Positions 42,723-51,146 of a stretch of 64,000 nucleotides of DNA are shown here, in pieces. Source of the stretch: an uncultured Rhodopila sp. GTDB taxonomy: Bacteria; Pseudomonadota; Alphaproteobacteria; Acetobacterales; Acetobacteraceae. The notes under the pieces were generated by a model, which was given only the letters and a program-made list of their open reading frames with translations, was not told the origin of the DNA and did no database searches. Location: NCBI GenBank assembly GCA_903932145.1, contig CAIZFE010000098.1, positions 1 to 64,000 of the forward strand. Direction: 5' to 3'. Position 1 is the first letter of the stretch, and each line of letters begins with the position of its first letter. The position numbers were made by a program, and so were the translations under genes.

Positions 42723-43934
42723 ATGGCAGACACCACCGCTGATCCACGTCTTGCCGCGCCTCGGGCCGCCCCCAGGCGCCGCATGCGATTGTCATGGGCC
42801 GACCCGGTGTTTCGGGCGGTCGTCTGGCAGGTTCTGATTGTCGGCGTGGTCGTCGCCATTGCCTGGTATCTGATCCGCAATACTAACGAGAACCTGGCCG
42901 CCCGGCATATCGCCACCGGGTTCGGGTTCCTCGGCCGCGTCGCCGGTATTCCGATCGGCGAGTCTCTGATCCCCTACAATCCGGCATCCGATACGTATGG
43001 GACGGCGCTGCTGATCGGCGTGTTGAACACGCTGGATATCGCGATCATCGGCATCATCCTGGCGACCATTCTCGGCACTCTGATCGGCATCGGGCGGCTG
43101 TCGAAAAACTGGTTGCTGGCGAAATTGACCGGCTTCTATGTCGAGACTCTCCGGGATATCCCACTGCTGCTGCAACTGCTGTTCTGGTACACCGTGCTAC
43201 AGGGCATGCCGGGACCCAAGCAGGCGTGGCACCTCGGCGACGCGGCATTTCTGTCCAACCGTGGGCTGAAACTGCCCCGGCTGGAATGGCAGACCGCGCA
43301 TACCTGGGCTCTGGTGGCGTTCGTCGCCGGCCTGATCGTGACATGGTTTTGCACGCGCCGAGCGCATGAACGGCAGGACGCGACGGGGGTACGGCCGGCG
43401 GTCTGGCCGGTCGCTGTTGGGGTTTTGGTCGTGCTGCCGCTGATCGTCTGGGCCGCCCTCGGTGCCCCCTTCACGTTGGAATTGCCGGCGTTGCGAGGCT
43501 TCAACTTCCAGGGCGGCCTGACCCTGGCGCCCGAGTATTTTGCCTTGTTGCTGGGCCTGGTGACCTACACCGCGTCCTACATTGCCGAAATTGTCCGCTC
43601 CGGCATCCAGGCGGTGCCGCTGGGGCAGTGGGAAGCCTCCCGAGCGCTGGGGTTGTCATCGGGCGCCATCCTGCGCCGCATCGTGCTGCCGCAGGCGCTG
43701 CGGGTGATCGTGCCGCCGATGACCAGCCAGTACCTGAACCTGACCAAGAACAGCTCGCTGGCCGTCGCCATCGGCTATCAGGACGTCGTGTCCATCGCCA
43801 ACACCACCCTGAACCAGACCGGTCAGGCGATCGAGGGCATCGCCTACATCATGGCGGTGTTTCTGCTCATCAGCCTGTCCATCAGCCTGTTCATGAACTG
43901 GTATAACGCCCGTATCGCCCTGGTGGAGCGTTAA
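42723..43934 (+). CDS. aapQ: General L-amino acid ABC transporter permease
   Basis: A 403-residue HisMQ-type permease of the Aap system for polar amino acids. It is longer than common amino acid permeases, as AapQ is. It carries NTLDIAIIGIILATILGTLI, FYVETLRDIPLLLQLLFWYT, the EAA-type loop LGQWEASRALGLSSGAILRR and NSSLAVAIGYQDVVSIANTT. aapM starts four bases later. The usual periplasmic AapJ gene is not upstream. Confidence 0.9.
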   Translation: MADTTADPRLAAPRAAPRRRMRLSWADPVFRAVVWQVLIVGVVVAIAWYLIRNTNENLAARHIATGFGFLGRVAGIPIGESLIPYNPASDTYGTALLIGVLNTLDIAIIGIILATILGTLIGIGRLSKNWLLAKLTGFYVETLRDIPLLLQLLFWYTVLQGMPGPKQAWHLGDAAFLSNRGLKLPRLEWQTAHTWALVAFVAGLIVTWFCTRRAHERQDATGVRPAVWPVAVGVLVVLPLIVWAALGAPFTLELPALRGFNFQGGLTLAPEYFALLLGLVTYTASYIAEIVRSGIQAVPLGQWEASRALGLSSGAILRRIVLPQALRVIVPPMTSQYLNLTKNSSLAVAIGYQDVVSIANTTLNQTGQAIEGIAYIMAVFLLISLSISLFMNWYNARIALVER

Positions 43935-43938
43935 GACC

Positions 43939-45075
43939 ATGAGCGAAGCCACACTCCACATCCCAACCGCCGTCCGCACCCAAACCGCCATCGCCTCGCT
44001 CGGTCCCGTGGCCTGGGCGCGCGCCAACCTGCTGGGTTCCTGGTGGTCCACCGCGGTTACTTTGTTGCTTGGCTACATCATACTGCGCGTCATCGTTGGG
44101 GTGGTGGAGTGGGGGCTGATTCACGCGATCTGGACCGTGCCCTACAGCGCCAACGGGATCGCCGACACCTTGGTTTGCCAGGCCGCCAAGGGGACGGGGG
44201 CGTGCTGGGCGGTGCTGGTGGACAAGTACAGGCTCATCCTGTTCGGCCGCTATCCTTATGCTGAACAATGGCGCCCGGCGATTGTCGTGTTGCTGTTCGT
44301 CGGTCTTTACATCGTTTCCGGCCTGCGCCGATTCTGGCGCAAGGAACTGCTGCTGGTTTGGATCGTTGTTTTGGCGGCGATCGGCGTCCTGATGTGGGGC
44401 GGCGTGTTCGGGCTGTCGGAGGTGACCGAGGACAATTGGGGCGGCCTGCCGATTACGCTGATCCTGGCAACGTTCGGTGCCGCGTTCTCGTTTCCACTCG
44501 CGGTGCTGGTGGCCCTGGGGCGGCGCGCGACCAAACTGCCGGCGGTGAAAATACTCTGCGTGCTCTATGTCGAAATCATCCGCGGCGTGCCGCTGATCGC
44601 TGTGCTGTTCATGGCCAGCGTCATGTTCCCGCTGTTCATGCCGGCCGGCGTCAACGTGGACAAACTGTTGCGGGCACAGATCGCCTTCATCCTGTTCGCC
44701 GGCGCCTATCTGGCCGAAGTCGTCCGCGGCGGCCTGCAGGCGCTGCCTCCCGGTCAGGCCGAGGCCGCCGACGCGCTGGGCCTGAGCTACTGGCAGAAGA
44801 CCGGCTTCATCATCCTGCCGCAGGCGTTGCGGCTGGTGATTCCGCCGCTGGTCAACACGTTCATCGGGTTCTTCAAGGATACGTCGCTGGTACTGATCAT
44901 CGGCATCTTCGACCTGCTGACCATGGGCAAAGTGGCGCTGAGCGACCCGCCCTGGCAGGGGTTTTCCACCGAAGTCTATCTGGGCCTCGCTTCGGTCTAT
45001 ATCGCGTTTTGTTTTGCCATGTCGAAATACAGCCGCGGCCTGGAGCGTGACCTCAACCGCTCCCGCGCCCGCTGA
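43939..45075 (+). CDS. aapM: General L-amino acid ABC transporter permease
   Basis: A 378-residue permease, partner of AapQ. Motifs: the N-terminal extension with a long helix pair, NWGGLPITLILATFGAAFSF, VEIIRGVPLIAVLFMASVMF and the EAA loop PPGQAEAADALGLSYWQKTG. The C-terminus (YSRGLERDLNRSRAR) is basic. It is translated after aapQ and before aapP. Confidence 0.9.
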   Translation: MSEATLHIPTAVRTQTAIASLGPVAWARANLLGSWWSTAVTLLLGYIILRVIVGVVEWGLIHAIWTVPYSANGIADTLVCQAAKGTGACWAVLVDKYRLILFGRYPYAEQWRPAIVVLLFVGLYIVSGLRRFWRKELLLVWIVVLAAIGVLMWGGVFGLSEVTEDNWGGLPITLILATFGAAFSFPLAVLVALGRRATKLPAVKILCVLYVEIIRGVPLIAVLFMASVMFPLFMPAGVNVDKLLRAQIAFILFAGAYLAEVVRGGLQALPPGQAEAADALGLSYWQKTGFIILPQALRLVIPPLVNTFIGFFKDTSLVLIIGIFDLLTMGKVALSDPPWQGFSTEVYLGLASVYIAFCFAMSKYSRGLERDLNRSRAR

Positions 45076-45090
45076 CAGGGAGTTTTACAG

Positions 45091-45846
45091 ATGGATGTTT
45101 TGGCGGGCCCGCCGGCGATCGTGCTGGACAAGGTGAACAAGTGGTATGGCGCCATGCACGTGCTGCGCGACGTGTCGCTGACGGTGACCGAGAAGGAACG
45201 CGTCGTGGTGTGCGGCCCGTCCGGGTCCGGCAAGTCCACGATGATCCGCTGCATCAACCGGCTGGAGACTCACCAGGAGGGCCGCATCATCGTTGACGGC
45301 ACCGAACTGACCGACGATCTGCGGGCACTGGACACGATCCGGCGGGAGGTCGGGATGGTGTTTCAGTCGTTCAACCTGTTTCCTCATCTAACGATCCTGG
45401 AGAACTGTACTTTAGCCCCGATCTGGGTGCGCAAGATGCCCAAGGCCGAGGCGGAGGCCCTGGCGATGTCGTATCTGGAGCGGGTGAAGATCCCCGAGCA
45501 GGCTCGCAAGTATCCGGGCCAGTTGTCGGGCGGCCAGCAGCAGCGGGTGGCGATCGCCCGGGCGCTGTGCATGCAGCCGAAGATCATGCTGTTCGATGAG
45601 CCGACGTCCGCGCTTGATCCGGAGATGATCAAGGAGGTGCTGGATACCATGATCGGGTTGGCCGATACCGGCATGACCATGGTCTGCGTGACCCACGAGA
45701 TGGGGTTTGCGCGTCAGGTGGCGCACCGGGTGGTGTTCATGGACCGGGGGGAAATTGTCGAGAGTGGACCTCCGGGGGAGCTGTTTGAGAACCCGCGGAC
45801 GGATCGGTTGAAGCTGTTTTTGAGCCAGATTCTTAGGGGGCATTGA
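45091..45846 (+). CDS. aapP: General L-amino acid ABC transporter ATP-binding protein
   Basis: A 251-residue ATPase of the amino-acid importer. Walker [13 protein letters not shown]-loop [16 protein letters not shown], signature [17 protein letters not shown], Walker [16 protein letters not shown] and switch [13 protein letters not shown]. It completes aapQMP. GGGAG precedes ATG 45091. Confidence 0.94.
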   Translation: MDVLAGPPAIVLDKVNKWYGAMHVLRDVSLTVTEKERVVVCGPSGSGKSTMIRCINRLETHQEGRIIVDGTELTDDLRALDTIRREVGMVFQSFNLFPHLTILENCTLAPIWVRKMPKAEAEALAMSYLERVKIPEQARKYPGQLSGGQQQRVAIARALCMQPKIMLFDEPTSALDPEMIKEVLDTMIGLADTGMTMVCVTHEMGFARQVAHRVVFMDRGEIVESGPPGELFENPRTDRLKLFLSQILRGH

Positions 45847-46032
45847 TTCCATCCCCGTCATGGTGTGACGAAGGCTGGACCATTGAGCCACGTGCCGTTG
45901 GGGTGGGATCGAATGCATCGATCCAACCGCACCGCCAGTGACTTCCCCTGTGTGCAGCACTATACGTTTCCTCCCGGTTCCGAACGCCTGCGGCACACTC
46001 GTTCGACCCCGTTTGGATCTAGAGGAGCGAGA

Positions 46033-46767
46033 ATGCGGAATTTTTTCAGAAATGTGGCTAAGGGCAAGAGAGATGAGCCTCTTCCTGCTCCGCATGATGG
46101 GCCCCCTGATTCAGAACATCCGTCAGGACTGTGTCCCAGGTGCCATAAGCAGTCGAGTTTTGAATTGCTTGGCTCTATTCCCCTCACTTTCGACGGAGGG
46201 AGATTGCTGGACCACAACGGGGGTGCAACGCATACACATTCTGAACGATCATCGGTTCTCATCTGTCGCCATTGTAACCAAGGGGTTTCAGTGCTCGAGG
46301 AACAGTGGGTCGGTGATCATCGTTCTGTCGAAAGAAAGGGGGGTGGACCGATATCTTGGCGAGGGTTTCAATGGTGGCCTCTAGCGGGTCATCTCGTTCA
46401 TGAAGCCGTTCCGTCCGAGGTTGGAGAGGCATTCAACGAAGCTCTAACTTCGCTTGCAGCAAATTGCCCACGGGCGTGTGTTGTTATGGCCCGCAGAACA
46501 CTTGAGGCCATAACCGCAGAGAAAGGACAAACTTCGGGGCCGTTGGCGCAAAGGTTAGAGCGGCTTGCTTCCGCTAGTGTTTTGCATCCGACCCTTTCTG
46601 AATGGGCAAAGGAGGTTCGGATCATGGGCAATTTGGGTGCGCACTTTGATCCTATCAATATCGTTTCTGTTGATGACGCTCGGCATCTAATAAAATTTAT
46701 CCAGGAACTTCTGAACTATATTTATATACTTCCATCCGAACTGAAAAAATCTAGAGGGAGTCCGTGA
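46033..46767 (+). CDS. DUF4145 domain protein with zinc ribbon
   Basis: A 244-residue protein. It starts with a zinc-ribbon-like pair (CPRC at ~34, CRHC at ~79) and ends with the DUF4145 helical domain: ACVVMARRTLEAITAEKGQT, LAQRLERLASASVLHPTLSE and NLGAHFDPINIVSVDDARHL. DUF4145 is often near restriction and defence genes. ATG 46033 with GAGG before it is preferred; the GC is lower than the neighbours, so it may be transferred. Confidence 0.75.
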   Translation: MRNFFRNVAKGKRDEPLPAPHDGPPDSEHPSGLCPRCHKQSSFELLGSIPLTFDGGRLLDHNGGATHTHSERSSVLICRHCNQGVSVLEEQWVGDHRSVERKGGGPISWRGFQWWPLAGHLVHEAVPSEVGEAFNEALTSLAANCPRACVVMARRTLEAITAEKGQTSGPLAQRLERLASASVLHPTLSEWAKEVRIMGNLGAHFDPINIVSVDDARHLIKFIQELLNYIYILPSELKKSRGSP

Positions 46768-47055
46768 TAACATTGAGCAACTGTGACAGTCCGGATGGGC
46801 TTGCTCCCGCCGTCACGGTTTATGGTCAGCATCTTAAACGCCGCGCCGCAGAGGCCGGCCGCTTACGGCGCTTTGGATCGTATCGGGATAGTTGCGGGGG
46901 TTGAGCATGCCCCGCTTTCTACCCGAACGGTGGCACCGGCGCCACGGGGGCCGTCATTTCGGTGTTTTTCCTGGAAATTATCGCCCGCGTTAACGGTTTA
47001 GTAAGGTTTACCACGGAGAACACGAAGAACCACGGAGCACCACGGAGTTCAACCC

Positions 47056-47430
47056 ATGCTGCACCATCGAGACCTGACAGAACGCATCATCGGCCTCGCG
47101 ATCGAGGTGCATCGAACCACCGGCCCAGGCCTGCTGGAATCCGTCTATGCGGAAATCCTGTGCGACGAACTGGAAGAAGCCGGCATCCCGTTCCAACGCG
47201 AGGTCATGATCCCCGTCAGACACAAAGCCAAAACCCTCCGCCTCGGCTTCCGCGCCGACATCGTCGTCCAGAACGCGGTGATTCTGGAAATCAAAGCCAC
47301 CCCAGCCTTGCTCCCCCACCACGACGCCCAAATCCTGACCTACCTCCACATGAGCCCCATTCGCATCGGCCTGCTGATGAATTTTCATGCGCTCCGCCTG
47401 AAGGACGGCCTGCGCCGCTTCGTAGTCTGA
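47056..47430 (+). CDS. GxxExxY protein
   Basis: A 124-residue GxxExxY-family protein, predicted to have a PD-(D/E)xK nuclease-like fold. The motif GPGLLESVYAEIL contains G-L-L-E-S-V-Y, then GFRADIVVQNAVILEIKA (the Asp and Glu-x-Lys core), YLHMSPIRIGLLMNFHA and LKDGLRRFVV. The flanks carry CCACGGAG-type repeats characteristic of this gene. Role unknown. Confidence 0.85.
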   Translation: MLHHRDLTERIIGLAIEVHRTTGPGLLESVYAEILCDELEEAGIPFQREVMIPVRHKAKTLRLGFRADIVVQNAVILEIKATPALLPHHDAQILTYLHMSPIRIGLLMNFHALRLKDGLRRFVV

Positions 47431-47589
47431 CCCGTCAACACCCCTCCGTGGCCGTGATCCTCAGCCTGTCTCCGTGGTAAGAATCGACAGACGCCCCAAC
47501 CTCGAGGCCCAACCCCGATTGCATCGTTCACAACCTTCAGCGTCCCTTGGTTGCTTCCTTGCCTGTCCGCCAACCAACCAGCAGCCCCA

Positions 47590-48300
47590 CTAAGCCGCCT
47601 CGGCCAGCACCAAACGCCGCCGATGCGCCGCCTTCACCGGCATTGCCGCGTAGACGTCCTTGACCGCCTCGGCCAAAATGACCCCCGCCAAACCCGGCAC
47701 CATCCGCCGGCCCGCCCGCTCGAACAACGGCGCGCTCCGCAGCACGACCCGCAACGTCGAGGGCGGCATCCATAACGCGGCATCCCGCCGCTCGATCCGG
47801 AACAGACCGCCCGCCAGCAGCCGCCCGAGCTGCCCGGTGGAGTAGGGGAGGCCGTGGCCAAACGGGGTGCCGTCCTGGTAAGCCCAAATCCCGGCTCGGT
47901 TCGGGGCGACGATCAGCAGCCGCCCGTCATCCTTCAGCACCCGCCAGACCTCCCGCAACAATCGCCGCGCGTTCTCGGCGTTTTCCAGCCCGTGCACCAA
48001 CAGGATGCGATCGAACGTCAGGTCCGCGAATGGCAGGCAGTCTTCCTCGGCTGTGCATGACAAGTTCGGGACACCCGGCGGCCAGCGTGCGGCACCCATC
48101 TGGGCCGGGGTCAGCGCAATGCATCGTGACGCCTGCTCGCGCCAAAGACGCAGATAGGGCATTGAATATCCGATACCCAGCACCGATTCACCCCGGGCGG
48201 AGGGCCACATCGAGACCAGCCGCTCGCGCAGCACGCGCGCCGTCACGGCGCCGCGCGCCGATCCGTAGAACTCCGCGGCAAGGTGTGCATCGGCTGTCAT
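47590..48300 (-). CDS. SAM-dependent methyltransferase (class I)
   Basis: A 236-residue protein with a methyltransferase domain: SVLGIGYSMPYLRLWREQAS (motif I with a less usual G-x-G-Y), LPFADLTFDRILLVHGLENA, LREVWRVLKDDGRLLIVAPN. It matches uncharacterised methyltransferases found in Rhodospirillales. It starts at ATG 48300 and diverges from gloB, with 78 bases between starts. Confidence 0.8.
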   Translation of the reverse strand: MTADAHLAAEFYGSARGAVTARVLRERLVSMWPSARGESVLGIGYSMPYLRLWREQASRCIALTPAQMGAARWPPGVPNLSCTAEEDCLPFADLTFDRILLVHGLENAENARRLLREVWRVLKDDGRLLIVAPNRAGIWAYQDGTPFGHGLPYSTGQLGRLLAGGLFRIERRDAALWMPPSTLRVVLRSAPLFERAGRRMVPGLAGVILAEAVKDVYAAMPVKAAHRRRLVLAEAA

Positions 48301-48378
48301 GCCGCGCTCTATAACACGTCCGGCGGTTTGCGGCCGAATGAACGCATGCTAGACTATCCAAAAGGCAGGAATCATCGA

Positions 48379-49104
48379 ATGACCGTGACAGCGTCCCCCG
48401 TTCCCATCCTCAGCGACAACTATGCGTGGCTGCTGAAAGACAGCGTCACCGGCGCGACCGCGATCGTCGATCCGGCCGACGCCAAGCCGATTATCGAGGC
48501 GATCGAGAAGGCCGGCGGAAGGCTGGACCTGATCCTGCTGACGCACCACCACGCCGACCATATCGCCGGTGTCGATGAAGTGCGCGCCCGGTTCAACTGC
48601 CGCGTTGTCGGCGCCTATGCGGATCAGCATAGGCTGCCGAAGCTGGATGAGGCGGTGAAAGAGGGCGACACCGTCCGGTTTGGCGACGCCACCGCCGAGG
48701 TGATCGAAACGCCCGGCCACACGCGCGGCCAAATCAATTTCTTTTTCCCGGACGGCGACATACTGCTGTCGGGCGACACATTGTTCAGCCTGGGCTGCGG
48801 CCGCCTGATTGAGGGCACGCCGGCCGAGATGTTCGACAGCCTGGCCAAGCTGAAGGCTCTGCCGTCGGATACACTGGTCTGCTGCGGCCATGAATATACC
48901 GAGAGCAATGCCCGCTTCGCCCTGGCGGTCGATCCCGACAACAAGGCTTTGCACGCGTTCGTCGGTAAGGTCGAGCAGTTGCGCGCCGCCGGTCAGCCGA
49001 GTGTGCCGTCGGTTCTGGGTGACGAACTGGCGGTTAACCCGTTCCTGCTGGCGTCCGACGTTGCCAGTTTCGCGGCGGTTCGCGCCAAAAAAGACAAGTT
49101 CTAA
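48379..49104 (+). CDS. gloB: Hydroxyacylglutathione hydrolase (glyoxalase II)
   Basis: A 241-residue metallo-beta-lactamase fold enzyme hydrolysing S-D-lactoylglutathione. The metal motif is LLTHHHADHIAGVDE (His-x-His-x-Asp-His, ~55-61), then TPGHTRGQINFFFPDGDILL, GDTLFSLGCGRLIEG and CCGHEYTESNARFAL. The C-terminal domain is short. Start ATG 48379. A glutathione transferase follows, fitting detoxification. Confidence 0.92.
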   Translation: MTVTASPVPILSDNYAWLLKDSVTGATAIVDPADAKPIIEAIEKAGGRLDLILLTHHHADHIAGVDEVRARFNCRVVGAYADQHRLPKLDEAVKEGDTVRFGDATAEVIETPGHTRGQINFFFPDGDILLSGDTLFSLGCGRLIEGTPAEMFDSLAKLKALPSDTLVCCGHEYTESNARFALAVDPDNKALHAFVGKVEQLRAAGQPSVPSVLGDELAVNPFLLASDVASFAAVRAKKDKF

Positions 49105-49119
49105 GGGAGAGTTTTTGAC

Positions 49120-49713
49120 GTGAAGATTTATTACTCGGCGACCAGCCCGTATGTTCGCAAAGTCATGGCATGCGCCATTATCCGTGGCCTGGATGGCCGG
49201 ATTGAGAAACAGGCGAGCAATCCGCATGCCTCGCCGGAGGATCTGCTGGCGGATAATCCGCTGTCGAAAGTGCCGTGTCTGGTGACGGATGACGGGTTGT
49301 CGTTGTTCGGCAGCCAGTTGATCTGCGAATACCTGGACAGCCTGGGTGACGCGTTGCCGTTATTTCCCGCTCAGGGCGCGGCGCGCTGGCGCGCGCTGAA
49401 ATTCCAGTCGCTCGGTGACGGGATTTTGGATGCGGCGGTGCCGTGTCGTGGCGAACAGGGCAAGCCGGTTGAGGCCGCCCGGGATGCGCAGATTGCTCGT
49501 TACAAGGCCGCGATGAGTCGCGCGGTGGATGCGCTGGAGGCGGACCCGCCGCATAAGCATGTCGATATCGGGTCCGTTACAGTGGCGTGCGCGCTGGGGT
49601 ATCTGGATTTCCGGTTCGGGTCCGATCCGTGGCGCGCGGGGCATCCGAAGCTGGCGGCGTGGTACGAGGGGTTCGCGCAGAACAAGGGATTGGCCGAGAC
49701 AGCGCCCGTTTAG
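49120..49713 (+). CDS. Glutathione S-transferase family protein
   Basis: A 197-residue GST. The thioredoxin-like N-terminal domain shows MKIYYSATSPYVRKVMACAI, LLADNPLSKVPCLVTDDG and LFGSQLICEYLDSL; the C-terminal helical domain ends GHPKLAAWYEGFAQNKGLAE. The start is GTG 49120, 15 bases after gloB with AGGGAGAG in between. It resembles the RopB/beta-type GSTs. Confidence 0.88.
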   Translation: MKIYYSATSPYVRKVMACAIIRGLDGRIEKQASNPHASPEDLLADNPLSKVPCLVTDDGLSLFGSQLICEYLDSLGDALPLFPAQGAARWRALKFQSLGDGILDAAVPCRGEQGKPVEAARDAQIARYKAAMSRAVDALEADPPHKHVDIGSVTVACALGYLDFRFGSDPWRAGHPKLAAWYEGFAQNKGLAETAPV

Positions 49714-49762
49714 GGGGGCTTCCCCTTCGGCATCGGCGTGGCGCGTTCTACCCCAAACCGTC

Positions 49763-49785
49763 CTGGCCCGGCTTGTCCGGGCCAG
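49763..49785. terminator. GGCCCGG-CTTGT-CCGGGCC hairpin after the GST gene
   Basis: A perfect 9-bp stem CTGGCCCGG/CCGGGCCAG with a CTTGT loop. The same core is found at 5108-5128 and, as an arm, at 29916, so it belongs to the dispersed hairpin family; it may also terminate the gloB-GST transcript, but there is no T-run. Confidence 0.5.
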
Positions 49786-49852
49786 CCTCTGGCGGCATTG
49801 GTGGAGGTGGGCTTGTCAGTTCCGGGCGCCGAAATGACATATAGGAGGAGCC

Positions 49853-50041
49853 ATGAAATCAGTCGCAAAGTCACCTGTGCCAAAATCGCGCAAGCGGCCA
49901 CCCAAGGTCGTCCCGACCTATCGCGGTATTCGCCTTCCGGACATGAGCGCCGGATCGCAGTTCACCAGTGAAGAAGTCGAGAGAGCGATTAAAGCCGTGA
50001 TCGCCAGGCACCCCGAGGCATTTGCCGTTCGGAAAGACTAA
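49853..50041 (+). CDS. 62-residue cassette protein, copy 1
   Basis: A conserved 62-residue protein: MKSVAKSPVPKSRKRPPKVV, then YRGIRLPDMSAGSQFT and EEVERAIKAVIARHPEAFAV. AGGAGG stands five bases before ATG 49853. It is the first gene of a two-gene cassette seen three times (also at 56512 and 57704). It is a short, basic, helix-ended protein with no known domain. The next gene overlaps its end in another phase. Confidence 0.65.
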   Translation: MKSVAKSPVPKSRKRPPKVVPTYRGIRLPDMSAGSQFTSEEVERAIKAVIARHPEAFAVRKD

Positions 50042-51044
50042 CCGAGCACGATCGGTCTTTATCAGTTGCCCGTTCGACCCGGGGTACAAACGGCTGCTGC
50101 GGGCAGCCTGTTTCACGATGTTGACGTGCGGTTACCTGCCGCGTTGCGCGCTGGATTACAGCGACAGCGGCGCCGTTCGTTTTACCGAGATCGTCAAATT
50201 GATCACCGCGTGCGACCTGTCGGTCAACGACATCTCGCGGGTGAAGTTGGATCATGTATCGCGCCTGCCGCGGTTCAACATGCCATTGGAATTGGGCGCC
50301 GATCTTGGCCTGCGCTTGGCGTTGACGACGAACGGCGTTCAGATCGACACCATCGGTGGGACCAGCATCGGCGCTGTTGTCGCGGCGGTGTTCGCGACGG
50401 AGTGCGATCTGGGGGCGACCATGCTGTCCCTCGCTACCGGGTTCGCCAAGCGGCGGTGGTCCGATTTTGCGATCCCGCGCACGGCGCTTTACTCCGAACG
50501 GGCGTTTGCGAGAACGTTGGGGAACCGGTTTGGGGAGATCGCGATCGAGGATTTGCCGATCCCGATGTTCTGTGTGTCGACGAATTTGACGCAAGGGGTG
50601 TCGGTGGTGCACAGAACCGGGCGGTTGGTGACGTGGCTGCGGGCGTCGACGGCGGTGCCGGGGATTTGTCCTCCGATACTTGAGGGGAACAATGTTTATA
50701 TCGATGGTGGCGTGCTGAACAATGTGCCGACGGATGGGATGCGCGGCGTTGGCGTGGCGTCGGTGATTTCGGTGGATGTGGGGTCCGCGATCAAGCAGCC
50801 AGGGCGATCCGATGACGGTGAGGGCTTGCCGAACATGTGGGAGCTGCTGTGGCGCGTGGGCACGATTGCCAGCGACACCGCGGCGAAAAATGGGTGGCAG
50901 GATGGTGACGTGGCGCTGCGGCCCGAGATTGGGGCCATGGGGCTGTTTGACTGGGATGCGCGTGAGAGGGCGATCGCCGCTGGGCATCAGGTGGTGGTTG
51001 AGCATTTGGGGGAGATTGAGGCGGCTTTGGGGCGGGTTCGTTAA
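50022..51044 (+). CDS. Chimeric protein: FISCPFD domain fused to a patatin fragment
   Basis: A 340-residue chimera. Residues ~11-100 match the N-terminal part of the paralogues at 56.6 and 57.8 kb (SVFISCPFDPGYKRLLRAAC, PRFNMPLELGADLG). At about base 50320 this jumps to a patatin-like phospholipase: Ser115 in GGTSIGAV and Asp228 in NNVYIDGGVLNNVPTD form the catalytic dyad. The glycine-rich oxyanion loop that precedes GXSXG in patatins is absent, so activity is doubtful. TTG 50022 is the only start in an open frame after a TGA near 50000. The end of the FISCPFD-type fold is lost. Confidence 0.65.
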   Translation: MPFGKTNRARSVFISCPFDPGYKRLLRAACFTMLTCGYLPRCALDYSDSGAVRFTEIVKLITACDLSVNDISRVKLDHVSRLPRFNMPLELGADLGLRLALTTNGVQIDTIGGTSIGAVVAAVFATECDLGATMLSLATGFAKRRWSDFAIPRTALYSERAFARTLGNRFGEIAIEDLPIPMFCVSTNLTQGVSVVHRTGRLVTWLRASTAVPGICPPILEGNNVYIDGGVLNNVPTDGMRGVGVASVISVDVGSAIKQPGRSDDGEGLPNMWELLWRVGTIASDTAAKNGWQDGDVALRPEIGAMGLFDWDARERAIAAGHQVVVEHLGEIEAALGRVR

Positions 51045-51146
51045 AGCGACGTTACGTCACTTGTGTTGACTTCGTAAGGTTGCTTTAAGGCGGTTACCCA
51101 TCTATGGGGGAGGGCAACGCTCTCGATCATAGGTGCTGCCATTTCA

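Noticed and set aside
46962-47480. Frame rich in His/Pro/Arg over GxxExxY
   Set aside because: Reads through the repeat flanks and the GxxExxY gene in another phase.
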